Shown here in pieces: positions 21,897 to 29,805 of a DNA stretch of 64,000 nt (its first letter is position 1; the number at the start of each line of letters is the position of its first letter). The stretch comes from Mayfieldus sp038317345 (GTDB taxonomy: Bacteria > Actinomycetota > Thermoleophilia > Solirubrobacterales > 70-9): positions 5,316 through 69,315 of the forward strand of contig JBBQBH010000008.1 of NCBI GenBank assembly GCA_038317345.1, written 5' to 3'. The notes beneath the pieces were generated by a model. The model had not been told where the DNA came from. It saw only the letters and a list, made by a program, of their open reading frames with translations, and searched no databases. A program made the translations under genes and the position numbers.

Positions 21897-23780
21897 CTAT
21901 TGGTGCAGCTTGTCCCTGCCGGGCCCGCCGAAAAGTTTGTCTTTGCCGGGCCCGCCAACCAGCTTGTCTCTTCCGGGGCCGCCGCGGAGCTTGTCCCTGC
22001 CCTTGCCGCCGCAGATGACGTCGTTGCCCCGTAGCCCGCGCACGGTGTCGTTTCCGGCCAGCGCCGAAATCACGTCGCGTCTGCGTGTGCCCTTCAATTT
22101 GTCCTTGCCGTTGGTCCCCGCGATCGTGGCCACCTTGCCGGCGCACTTGATTGTGCTGCCCACTCGCCTGCAGCCCGAGAACTGGGAGGTGTTGGAGGTA
22201 GATAGGCGAGTCGCGGTCGCGGTCACGCCTTGTCGGGATCCGAGCCTGGCCACGTTCAGCGACCAACGGTCGTGCGAGGTCTGGGGGGAGCCGAGGAACC
22301 TCTTGCCCTCGGGATCGCCACAGCTGGGGCTGACGAAGACTTCGACCCGGGTATTGCTGGCCGGCACTGTGCCCGAGATTCTCGTCGACCGTCTGCCGGT
22401 CGCCACCGAGGAGACCGTCGGCGCCGGCTCGCTGTCATTGCCGCCCTTGGTGAGCGTGATGCCGACCTTGCCGCTGTTGGCGTAGATCGAGTTGGAGAGG
22501 ATCGCGTTGCCGGTCGAGGGGCCGCCGTCGACCTGGACGCCAACCCCGCCCACGAGTGAGCCGCTCGCCTTGCCCGCGCCCGCATTGAAGGCGATTGTGT
22601 TGCCCGCGCCTGCGATCGTGCCGCCGGTCACGTTGCCGATTGCGTTGTTGAAGACGAGGACGCCGCCGAGGCCATTGGGAAGCGCACCGCTGCCGGCGGC
22701 GTTGCTGCCGATGTAGTTGCCCTCCAGCAGGTTGTCGTTCGAACCGCTGGCACCGATTACGACGCCACGGTTCGTGTTGCCGGAGATCACGTTGCGCGCG
22801 CCCGGGGTAGTGCCGCCGACCAAGTTGTTGGGTGAGCCGCCCCCGAGACCGACGCCTTTCAGGTTGCCGACCGCGCCGTTGCCGGCCGCGTTGGTGCCGA
22901 GGTAGTTGCCCTCGATCGTGTTCGAGCTGCTGGCGGTGACGTCGACTCCCGCTTGGCCGTTGCCGGAGCTCACGTTGCCCGACCCTGGGGTTGTTCCGCC
23001 GATCGTGTTGCCGGTAGCGCCGTTCACGACGAGGACCCCGTCCGTGCCGTTGCCGATTGCGGAGGTGCCGGCCGCGTTGGTGCCGAGGTAGTTGCCCTCG
23101 ACGACGTTGCCGTTCGTCCCGCTGCCCGAGACGACGACCCCCCTACCGTTGCCGGAGACCACGTTGCGGTCGCCGGCGACTGTGCCGCCGATCGTGTTGT
23201 TCGTCGAGCCGCCGTCGACGATGACACCGGCGTTGACGTTGGCGAGTGCATTGCTTCCGTCCGTGCCGATGTAGTTGCCGGCGATCAGGTTCGAGCCGCC
23301 GCCTGCAACCTCGATGCCGCGATTGCTCCAGCCCGTGAGCTCAAGCCCGCGAACGGTGCTGGAGACGGTGGTAACGACGAGTCCGGTCGCGCCGGAGCCG
23401 GCACCCGCACCGTCGACCCGCACGAGCGGCGCGCCGCTAAAACCCGGCTGGCTCGTGCCGTCGATGGCCACGGGATCTGTGATCGCCGGCAGCACCGAGG
23501 TGGGGCTGATCGTTTGCGCCCCGGTGCCGATCGCAAAGTCGATCGTGTCCAGACCGGAGTTGCCATTGGCGCTCGTGATGGCGTCGCGCAAAGAGCCCGG
23601 GAGGGAGTCGCTCGCGTTCGTCACCGGATAGGTGATTGCGAGGGCCGGGGCGGCCGAAATACCGCTCCAAACAAGGCCGCATACGACCACAACGAGCGCG
23701 CGCAGCCGAAACCTTCGAGTCCGCCGGCCCCAGCGATCAAAGGAGTCAACGGTCCGAGCGGTCAAGGACAGTAATGCCAT
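21897..23780 (-). CDS. Secreted parallel beta-helix protein with RTX-like tail
   Basis: This exported protein has about 627 residues. A long basic n-region precedes LRALVVVVCGLVWSGISAAPALA. Residues about 50-130 (TNASDSLPGSLRDAITSAN, TIDFAIGTGAQTI) match the start of CSLREA-type or bacterial pectate-lyase-like repeats. About 130-460 holds right-handed beta-helix coils built on NTIGGTTPG and EGNYLGTNAAG units. The last 75 residues carry GNDTVRGLRGNDVICGGKG and four GGPGKDKL-type nonapeptides, as in hemolysin-type calcium-binding repeats with Lys where Asp/Asn is usual. It is probably an adhesin or matrix protein. A start at 23819 is possible. Confidence 0.78.
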   Translation of the reverse strand: MALLSLTARTVDSFDRWGRRTRRFRLRALVVVVCGLVWSGISAAPALAITYPVTNASDSLPGSLRDAITSANGNSGLDTIDFAIGTGAQTISPTSVLPAITDPVAIDGTSQPGFSGAPLVRVDGAGAGSGATGLVVTTVSSTVRGLELTGWSNRGIEVAGGGSNLIAGNYIGTDGSNALANVNAGVIVDGGSTNNTIGGTVAGDRNVVSGNGRGVVVSGSGTNGNVVEGNYLGTNAAGTSAIGNGTDGVLVVNGATGNTIGGTTPGSGNVSSGNGQAGVDVTASSSNTIEGNYLGTNAAGNGAVGNLKGVGLGGGSPNNLVGGTTPGARNVISGNTNRGVVIGASGSNDNLLEGNYIGSNAAGSGALPNGLGGVLVFNNAIGNVTGGTIAGAGNTIAFNAGAGKASGSLVGGVGVQVDGGPSTGNAILSNSIYANSGKVGITLTKGGNDSEPAPTVSSVATGRRSTRISGTVPASNTRVEVFVSPSCGDPEGKRFLGSPQTSHDRWSLNVARLGSRQGVTATATRLSTSNTSQFSGCRRVGSTIKCAGKVATIAGTNGKDKLKGTRRRDVISALAGNDTVRGLRGNDVICGGKGRDKLRGGPGRDKLVGGPGKDKLFGGPGRDKLHQ

Positions 23781-23992
23781 TCGATGCTTTCTGGAGGAGT
23801 GCTGGGCCGAATCCGGCACCTACGCGTTTTTCTCGGTGGGGTCGTGTGTCCCCCCGGGGTGCTCCACGGAGGCGACGTGTCGGCCGGTCGCACCCGATGT
23901 TTTGGAGGCGCGCCGGCAAGTCAGCAACCGCTATCGAGACCTTATGCCCCGCGGTCTGCGCATGTCAACAAACTCCCTTGGCGCTGCCCTCG

Positions 23993-24025
23993 CCGCCGTT
24001 CGAGGTGCGGCTGGTCGCCTGAGCG
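23993..24025 (+). repeat. 33-bp direct repeat, copy B
   Basis: This copy differs from copy A at one base and also reads PPFEVRLVA-stop. It lies in the 280-bp gap 23781-24059, in which I see no intact gene, directly upstream of the MaoC gene. No other homology to the fusion gene is visible beside it. Confidence 0.75.
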
Positions 24026-24059
24026 ATGCCGGGGTCAGTAGGCTGCGGGCCGCAGGGCG

Positions 24060-24539
24060 ATTGCAGAGGCAGAGGGCGTCGAGGGAGTCAAGGAGCTGGT
24101 CGGCAAGCAGGTCGGTCCCAGCGATTGGCGCGAGGTCACGCAGGAGGACATCAACGCCTTCGCCGACCTCTCCGGCGATCATCAGTGGATCCACGTCGAC
24201 GTCGAGCGAGCAAAAAAGGAGAGTCCGTTCGGCGGCACGGTCGCGCACGGCAACCTGACGCTGTCGCTGATCGACGGCTTTCGTCAGGACCTGATCTCCG
24301 CCAGCGGATTTGTCCTTGGCGTCAACTACGGCTGGAACAAGGTCCGCTTCCCGGCCCCCGTGCCTGCCGGCAGCCGTGTCCGTGCCAGCGCCGAAGTCGT
24401 CGAGCTGGACGAGGTCAAGGACGGCTGGTGGCAGATGGTGACCCGTTTCACGGTCGAGGTCGAGGGCTCCGAGAAGCCCTGCTGCGTCGCGGACAGCGTC
24501 GCGCGATTCCTCCCCGAGCAGGGATCGAACGGCTCCTAA
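24060..24539 (+). CDS. MaoC-like (R)-enoyl-CoA hydratase, start unresolved
   Basis: The frame encodes a hotdog-fold hydratase of about 155 residues: VGPSDWREVTQEDINAFADL, the catalytic SGDHQWIHVD segment with Asp and His, FGGTVAHGNLTLSLI, NYGWNKVRFPAPVPAGSRVR and ADSVARF. It is almost full length. Yet no ATG, GTG or TTG occurs in frame between the stop at 24039-24041 and the conserved domain; only ATT at 24060 would give a typical N-terminus (AEAEGVEGVKELVG). Either ATT is used or the start was lost. The stop codon lies in a hairpin loop. Family certain, start not. Confidence 0.8.
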   Translation: MAEAEGVEGVKELVGKQVGPSDWREVTQEDINAFADLSGDHQWIHVDVERAKKESPFGGTVAHGNLTLSLIDGFRQDLISASGFVLGVNYGWNKVRFPAPVPAGSRVRASAEVVELDEVKDGWWQMVTRFTVEVEGSEKPCCVADSVARFLPEQGSNGS

Positions 24540-24555
24540 CGGAGCCGTTCGATCC
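24522..24555 (+). terminator. Perfect 15-bp hairpin spanning the MaoC stop codon
   Basis: Arms 24522-24536 (GGATCGAACGGCTCC) and 24541-24555 are exact complements; the 4-nt loop is TAAC and contains the TAA stop. The convergent cupredoxin gene ends 43 bp later, so it probably terminates from both sides, although no U-tract is present. Confidence 0.75.
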
Positions 24556-24597
24556 GAAGCTGAAGTCGAAAAGCTGGGGCCGCCGAGCCCCCTCGCC

Positions 24598-25044
24598 CTA
24601 CTTGACCGTCAGCGTGCCTTCCATGCCGGCTGCGGCATGGCCGGGCACCGTGCAGAGGAACTTGTAGGTCCCAGGCTTCAGCGTCGCCGTCACCGACTTG
24701 GTGCCTCCGGTGAAGACCGGGGTCGCGGCCACCTTCTGACCGCCGGAGCTCTCGATCGTGAAGTCGTGCGCTATCGGGGCCTGGTTGGTGAAGGCGAACG
24801 TGTCCGAGCCCGCCTTGGCAGTGAGGCTGGTGGTGTTGAACTTGAGCTGCCCAGTGGGGTCGGCCGAGATCGGGACCGTCTGACCGCCGCCACCTCCGCC
24901 TCCGCCGCCTCCACCACCGCCGCCGGCAGTGGCGCCGGACGAGGTGCTGGTTGCGGTGGTGCTGTTGTTGCTGCTGCTGCTACCGCAGGCGACGAGGGCG
25001 ATTCCCGCGAGCGCGAGCGCAAACAGGGCTAGGAGCTTCTTCAT
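24598..25044 (-). CDS. Plastocyanin-like cupredoxin lipoprotein
   Basis: This lipid-anchored blue-copper protein of 148 residues begins with MKKLLALFALALAGIALVAC, with lipobox Cys at 20. A Ser/Thr linker and an uninterrupted run of 14 Gly precede the cupredoxin domain (about 56-148). Type 1 copper ligands are all visible: His in PIAHDFTIE, then Cys in YKFLCTVPGHAAAGM, His in PGH and Met in AAGM. It probably carries electrons outside the membrane. A purine-rich AAAGGAAG lies upstream of the ATG. Confidence 0.9.
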   Translation of the reverse strand: MKKLLALFALALAGIALVACGSSSSNNSTTATSTSSGATAGGGGGGGGGGGGGGQTVPISADPTGQLKFNTTSLTAKAGSDTFAFTNQAPIAHDFTIESSGGQKVAATPVFTGGTKSVTATLKPGTYKFLCTVPGHAAAGMEGTLTVK

Positions 25045-25112
25045 CGGGAGCTTCCTTTCAAGATGGCTTGTCGTCTCAACGTAACGCGATACGAGCCGAG
25101 ATGCGTCGAGGT

Positions 25113-25973
25113 TCAGCGTCCGCTGAACTCGGGCTCCTCGCCGGCGAAGAACGCAGTCACTCCTGCCCGCAGGTCCTCAGTGCCCATGCTGTCGGCAATT
25201 CCGTGGCGCTCGAGCTGCAGGTGCTCGGCGAGGGTGTTCTCGAGGCTGACTGCGACCAGCTGCTTCGCCATCCGGATGTAATGCGGGGCCTTGGCGGCCA
25301 GCTTGGCGGCCTTCTCGTTAGCGCGCTCCATCAGCGCATCGGCCGGCACCACCTCCGAGATCAGCCCCGCCTCGAGGGCGTCTTGGGCGGTCAGGTTGGG
25401 GTCGTTGAGCAGTAGCTCCAGCGCCTTGCTCGGGCCGATCACCCGCGGCAGGAAGTAGGTCATGCCGCCGTCCGGGGAGGCGCCGATGCGCCCGTAGGCG
25501 CAGGCAAAGAACGCTTCCTCCGATGCGATCCGGATGTCGCAGGCAAGCGCCAGCGAGAAACCGGCCCCGGCGGCAGGGCCGTTCACCGCCGCGATCACCG
25601 GATAGGGGATCCGCCGCAGGTCGATGATCGCCTGGTGCAGGACCTCGGCGCCGCGCCGAACGTTCGACGGCAGGTCGATCTCGTCGGATTCCACGCCCTC
25701 CTTGAACCAGTTGACGTCGCCGCCGGCGGAGAACGCCCTTTCGGCTCCGGTGACGATCAGGGCGCGCAGCGGCGCCTGGTCGGCGAGCCACGAGAACGCC
25801 TCGACCAGCTCGCCGATCATCTCGGGGCTCATCGCGTTGAGCGCGTCGGGGCGGTTGAGGGTCAGCGTCCCGATGTCGCCGTCGACCTCGATTTGCAGCG
25901 TCACCAGGTCGGGTAGGGCGATCGTCGACAGCCCGCGGTGGGCGTTGAGGTCACTCGTCGTCTCGGTGCTCAT
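25113..25973 (-). CDS. Enoyl-CoA hydratase/isomerase family protein
   Basis: This crotonase-fold enzyme of 286 residues shows LTLNRPDALNAMSPEM, the oxyanion segment GAERAFSAGGDVNWFKEG, NGPAAGAGFSLALACDIRIA, GASPDGGMTYFLPRVIG and the usual C-terminal helix. It lacks the hydratase Glu at the GxE position (GRIGASPDGG has Asp one turn later), which fits an isomerase or degradative acyl-CoA enzyme. The ATG at 25973 is favoured because AAGGA lies 8 nt upstream; another in-frame ATG lies at 25982. It diverges from uvrC. Confidence 0.88.
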   Translation of the reverse strand: MSTETTSDLNAHRGLSTIALPDLVTLQIEVDGDIGTLTLNRPDALNAMSPEMIGELVEAFSWLADQAPLRALIVTGAERAFSAGGDVNWFKEGVESDEIDLPSNVRRGAEVLHQAIIDLRRIPYPVIAAVNGPAAGAGFSLALACDIRIASEEAFFACAYGRIGASPDGGMTYFLPRVIGPSKALELLLNDPNLTAQDALEAGLISEVVPADALMERANEKAAKLAAKAPHYIRMAKQLVAVSLENTLAEHLQLERHGIADSMGTEDLRAGVTAFFAGEEPEFSGR

Positions 25974-26056
25974 CTTCTCCATCCTTCGCGCATTTCCCGG
26001 GCGGCGGGCCCGTGCCGGCTGTTTGGCCGTGCGGCCAGGAGCCTACCCTTTGGTTG

Positions 26057-27961
26057 ATGGCAACAAGCGACAAAGAACGCGAGCAGCGGCTCACCGAGCA
26101 GCGCCGCGCCCTGCCCGACTCCCCGGGCGTCTACCAATTCCTCGCCGAGGACGGAACGGTGCTTTACGTGGGCAAGGCTCGCTCGATCCGCAAGCGCGTC
26201 AACTCGCACTTCTCCGGCCACGAGACCGAGCTCACCAGGCGAGTGACGCACATCGACGTCCTCGTGACCGGCTCGGAGGCGGAGGCATTGCTTGCCGAGC
26301 AAACCTTCATCAAGCGCCACCGGCCGCTGTTCAACATCCGCCTGCGCGACGACAAGTCCTACCCCTATGTCGCGATCAGCCTCGACGAGGACTATCCGCG
26401 GGTCTACTTCACCCGCGAGCGCCACCGGCCCGGCCGCGCCTACTTCGGCCCCTTCTCGAGCGCCAAGCGGGTGCGCGAGACGCTCGACCTGCTCGGCAAG
26501 CTGTTCCAGTACCGGACCTGCGAGGGGCCCGAGCCCGGCCGCCGCTCCGGCAATCCCTGCCTCGATTACTACATCAAGCGCTGTGGCGCTCCCTGTGTCA
26601 ACTACATCGGCCGCGAGGAGTACCGGCGCAACATCGACGCGATCATCGACTTCCTCTCCGGGCGCTACAAACAGGTCCAGCGTTCGGAGGAGGAGAAGAT
26701 GGAGGCGGCAGCAGAGGCCCAGGATTTCGAGCGGGCCGCCGTCCATCGCGATCGGCTGGCGTCGGTGCAGTCGCTGTTCGAGCGCCAGCGCGTCGCCGGG
26801 GCCTCGGTCGGCACCGCCGACCTGATCGGGGTCGCCGCCGAGGGAACCGATGCCAACGCCCAGGTGTTCCAGGTTCGCGACGGAATCCTCGCCGAGCGCC
26901 AGAGCTTCTACCTCGAGAACCAGGGCGAGCGCGAGCTGGCCGAGGTCGCCGAGGAGTTCATCGGTCAGTACTACTCGGCATCGCCGACCGCCCCGCGAGT
27001 GCTGGTCGTGGGTTCCTACCTCCGCGAGCGCGCGACCCTGCTCGAGGAGGCGCTCAGCGAGCGACGTGGCTCGCCGGTCGAGGTTCGGGTCCCCGAGCGA
27101 GGCGACACACGGCGCCTGCGCGAGCTTGCGGAGCGCAACGCGAAGCTCGCATTGGACCAGGATCGGCTGCTCCGCGAGCACCGGCGCCAGCGGCGGGTCG
27201 AGTCGTTGTCGGCGCTGCGCGAGGCGCTGGGCATGGAGGAGCTGCCGATTCGGATCGAGGGTTTCGACATTTCCAACCTCGGGCCCGAGCACACCGTCGC
27301 CTCGATGGTCGTCTTCGAGGGCGGGGCGACGAAGAAGGCGCACTACCGGCGCTTCAAGATTCGCGGTGACACTCGAGCAACGAACAACGAACAGCGAACA
27401 ACGAACAACGGCGGCCCGGACGATTTCGCTGCCATGGAAGAGGTATTGGCCCGCCGCATGAGCCGCTACCTGGAGCAGGCCGACCTCTCCCCGCACGAGT
27501 CGGAGCGCGACGAGAGCTTCGCCTCGCTGCCCTCACTGGTCGTGATCGACGGCGGCAAGGGCCAGCTCTCAGCCGGGATCCGGGCGCTGCGACCGTTCAC
27601 CGAGCGCGGGGTGAAGGTGGTCAGCCTCGCCAAGCGGCTCGAGGAGGTGTTCGTGCCGGGACGCTCGGAGCCGCTCCAGCTCCCCCACGATTCGGAGGGA
27701 CTGAAGCTGCTCCAGCGGGTGCGAGACGAGGCGCACCGGTTCGCGATCGAACACCACCGCGGCCGCCGTGACCGGGCGATGACGGGATCGGTGTTCGACG
27801 AGCTGCGCGGGGTCGGTCCGGTCCGCAAGCGGGCCCTGCTCGAGCACTTCGGTTCGCCGGAGCGCTTCATGGCCGCAAGCCGCGAGGAGCTTGAGGCGGT
27901 TCCGGGGATGCCGGGCAAGCTGGCGCGGGAGATCCACGAGCAGCTGAATCGGACCGGTTGA
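26057..27961 (+). CDS. uvrC: Excinuclease ABC subunit C
   Basis: This 634-residue nuclease makes both incisions in nucleotide-excision repair. Seen: the GIY-YIG domain (SPGVYQFLAEDGTVLYVGKA, then Arg and Glu downstream), the UVR motif region (about 205-240), the RNase H-like C-terminal nuclease (RIEGFDISNLGPEHTVASMVVF and LVVIDGGKGQLSA) and a terminal helix-hairpin-helix pair (LRGVGPVRKRALLEHFGS). An odd Asn/Thr/Gln-rich insert, TRATNNEQRTTNNG, lies between KIRG and PDDFAAM and comes from a heptamer repeat. TACCCT at 26044-26049 lies 7 nt before the ATG, suggesting a leaderless mRNA. Confidence 0.96.
   Translation: MATSDKEREQRLTEQRRALPDSPGVYQFLAEDGTVLYVGKARSIRKRVNSHFSGHETELTRRVTHIDVLVTGSEAEALLAEQTFIKRHRPLFNIRLRDDKSYPYVAISLDEDYPRVYFTRERHRPGRAYFGPFSSAKRVRETLDLLGKLFQYRTCEGPEPGRRSGNPCLDYYIKRCGAPCVNYIGREEYRRNIDAIIDFLSGRYKQVQRSEEEKMEAAAEAQDFERAAVHRDRLASVQSLFERQRVAGASVGTADLIGVAAEGTDANAQVFQVRDGILAERQSFYLENQGERELAEVAEEFIGQYYSASPTAPRVLVVGSYLRERATLLEEALSERRGSPVEVRVPERGDTRRLRELAERNAKLALDQDRLLREHRRQRRVESLSALREALGMEELPIRIEGFDISNLGPEHTVASMVVFEGGATKKAHYRRFKIRGDTRATNNEQRTTNNGGPDDFAAMEEVLARRMSRYLEQADLSPHESERDESFASLPSLVVIDGGKGQLSAGIRALRPFTERGVKVVSLAKRLEEVFVPGRSEPLQLPHDSEGLKLLQRVRDEAHRFAIEHHRGRRDRAMTGSVFDELRGVGPVRKRALLEHFGSPERFMAASREELEAVPGMPGKLAREIHEQLNRTG
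27375..27409 (+). repeat. Heptanucleotide tandem repeat inside uvrC (copy 2)
   Basis: Five 7-bp units (GAGCAAC, GAACAAC, GAACAGC, GAACAAC, GAACAAC) lie in frame within the nuclease domain. Base composition is far richer in A than the surrounding sequence. The pattern matches the repeats before pstC and at the tgt terminus. Confidence 0.75.
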
Positions 27962-27985
27962 CCTGTGAATCTTGGGGACGAAGAG

Positions 27986-28873
27986 ATGAACGAGGAGAAA
28001 GGGGGAAAGCAGGTAACGATGGTGGTGATCACCGGCCACTCGGGGGCCGGCAAGTCGGAGGCGATCGCGGCGTTCGAGGACGGCGGCTACTTCTGCGTCG
28101 ACAACCTGCCGCCGCGAATGATCGGGTCGCTCGGCGAGCTGTTCCGCCACCAGGGCAGTGGCGTGGAGCGGGCTGCGGTGGTCTCGGACGTGCGCGGCGG
28201 CGACTACTTCGACGACCTGCTGCATGTCCTCGACGACCTCGACGTCGACGGGCTGGCGCCCAAGGTGCTGTTCCTGGAGGCTGACGAGCAGACGCTGGTC
28301 GACCGCTACAAGGAGACCCGCCGCCGTCACCCGCTGGCGCCAGATGGCCAGGTCGTCGACGGCATCCGCGCCGAGCGCAAGATGCTGACGCCGCTGCGCG
28401 AGCGAGCCGACGTGGTGATGGACACCACCGACCTCAGCGGCGGGGTTCTGCGCCGCCGGATCGCGGAGGAGATGCTGGATGGGGGCGAGGACCAGCGCAT
28501 GGCGCTGACCCTGCTCACCTTCGGGTTCAAGAACGGGCCGCCGCGAGAGGCGGATCTGATCCTCGACGTGCGCTTCCTGCCCAACCCGCACTACGAAGAC
28601 GAGCTGCGGCCGCTGACCGGGCTCGACCCAAAGGTGGTCGAGTACGTCGAGTCCGGCACCCAGGCGGGCGAGTTCTACGGGCGGCTGATGCCGCTGCTCG
28701 ACTTCCTGATTCCCGCCTACGTGGCGGAGGGAAAGACCCACCTGACGATCGCGATCGGCTGCACCGGCGGCCGTCACCGCTCGATCACGGTCGCCGACCG
28801 GATCTCGCGCCGCCTGCAGAGTCACAACGACGTGGTGGTGCGGATCAAGAACCGCGACGTCGAACTGGACTAG
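27986..28873 (+). CDS. rapZ: RNase adapter/nucleotide-binding protein RapZ
   Basis: This P-loop protein of the RapZ (YvcJ) family binds nucleotides, in some bacteria also glucosamine-6-phosphate, and modulates RNA turnover or competence. Seen: VVITGHSGAGKSEAIAAFED (Walker A), YFCVDNLPPRMIG, RHPLAPDG, TFGFKNGPPREADLILDVRF and CTGGRHRSITVADRI. Three starts are possible: GTG 27965, ATG 27986 with GGGGA at good spacing, and ATG 28019, which gives the exact E. coli-like length of 284. It follows uvrC, the conserved order in actinobacteria, but yvcK and whiA do not follow. Confidence 0.93.
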   Translation: MNEEKGGKQVTMVVITGHSGAGKSEAIAAFEDGGYFCVDNLPPRMIGSLGELFRHQGSGVERAAVVSDVRGGDYFDDLLHVLDDLDVDGLAPKVLFLEADEQTLVDRYKETRRRHPLAPDGQVVDGIRAERKMLTPLRERADVVMDTTDLSGGVLRRRIAEEMLDGGEDQRMALTLLTFGFKNGPPREADLILDVRFLPNPHYEDELRPLTGLDPKVVEYVESGTQAGEFYGRLMPLLDFLIPAYVAEGKTHLTIAIGCTGGRHRSITVADRISRRLQSHNDVVVRIKNRDVELD

Positions 28874-28896
28874 TTCGACCCTAGAATCGCTTCGCG

Positions 28897-29805
28897 ATGC
28901 CCGACGCGGTCATATCTGTTCGCGGCCTGACCAAGAGCTATGGCGACGTTCAGGCGGTTCGAGGGATCGACCTCGAGGTCTCAAACGGGGAGATATTCGC
29001 CTTCCTGGGGCCGAATGGAGCTGGCAAGACGACCACGGTCGAGATCCTCGAGGGCTTCCGGCGCCGCGATGAAGGCGATGCAATTGTGCTCGGCGAGGAC
29101 CCGTCAAAGGCCGATCGCTCATGGCGCGAGCGGGTCGGTTTCGTGCTCCAGCAATCGAAGCCCGACGCCTACCTCACTGTGCGCGAAGCGCTCAGCCTCT
29201 ACGCCGGCTACTACACCTCGCCACGGCCGATCGAGGAGACGATCGAGCTGATCGGGCTCGTCGAGTCCGCCGATCAGCGCGCTCAGAAGCTCTCCGGCGG
29301 TCAGCAGCGGCGGCTCGACGTCGGCCTGGCCTTGATCGGCGACCCCGAGCTGCTCTTCCTCGACGAGCCGACCACCGGCTTCGACCCCTTGGCGCGGCGC
29401 CAGTTCTGGTCCGTGGTCGAGAGCCTCAGCCAGCTTGGCAAGACGATCTTCCTCACCACCCACTACATGGAGGAAGCGCAGCGGCTCGCCAATCGCGTCG
29501 CGATCATCGCCCGCGGCAAGATCGTTGCCGAGGGGGCCCCGGAGGAGATCGTTGATCGCGAGAACGCTCCGGCGACGATCAGTTTCCGCCTCCCGCCGGG
29601 CGCCTCGGCTGCCGAGCTGCCGGGCGAGGCCGCCGGCGCAAGCAGCCAGAACGGCAGTGTCAGCTTTCACAGCGGCGATCCGGTGCGCACCCTGCACGAC
29701 CTGACCGAGTGGGCGCTGGCGCGCAACGTCGACCTCGAAGGCCTCGAGGTTCGCCGGCCGACGCTCGAAGACATCTATCTCGAGTTGACCGGGGGATCGG
29801 AATGA
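28897..29805 (+). CDS. ABC transporter ATP-binding protein (DrrA-like)
   Basis: This 302-residue ATPase of an ABC-2 exporter shows Walker A GPNGAGKTTTVEILEGF, the Q-loop in FVLQQSKPDAYLT, the signature KLSGGQQRRLDVGLAL, Walker B LLFLDEPTTGFDP and the H-loop TTHYMEEAQRL. The C-terminal 80 residues are the regulatory extension usual in drug or lipid exporters. TAGAAT at 28882-28887 lies 9 nt before the ATG, so it has its own promoter. It overlaps the permease gene by 4 bp. The substrate is unknown. Confidence 0.92.
   Translation: MPDAVISVRGLTKSYGDVQAVRGIDLEVSNGEIFAFLGPNGAGKTTTVEILEGFRRRDEGDAIVLGEDPSKADRSWRERVGFVLQQSKPDAYLTVREALSLYAGYYTSPRPIEETIELIGLVESADQRAQKLSGGQQRRLDVGLALIGDPELLFLDEPTTGFDPLARRQFWSVVESLSQLGKTIFLTTHYMEEAQRLANRVAIIARGKIVAEGAPEEIVDRENAPATISFRLPPGASAAELPGEAAGASSQNGSVSFHSGDPVRTLHDLTEWALARNVDLEGLEVRRPTLEDIYLELTGGSE

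Noticed and set aside
20026..22266. 746-codon minus-strand frame opposite the pilus fusion
   Set aside because: Antisense to a well-supported multi-domain gene; composition is repetitive Arg/Gly/His with no recognisable motif.
24026..24667. Plus-strand ATG frame overlapping the MaoC gene
   Set aside because: Its translation is Arg/Gly-rich without domains and runs out of frame with the clear hydratase sequence.
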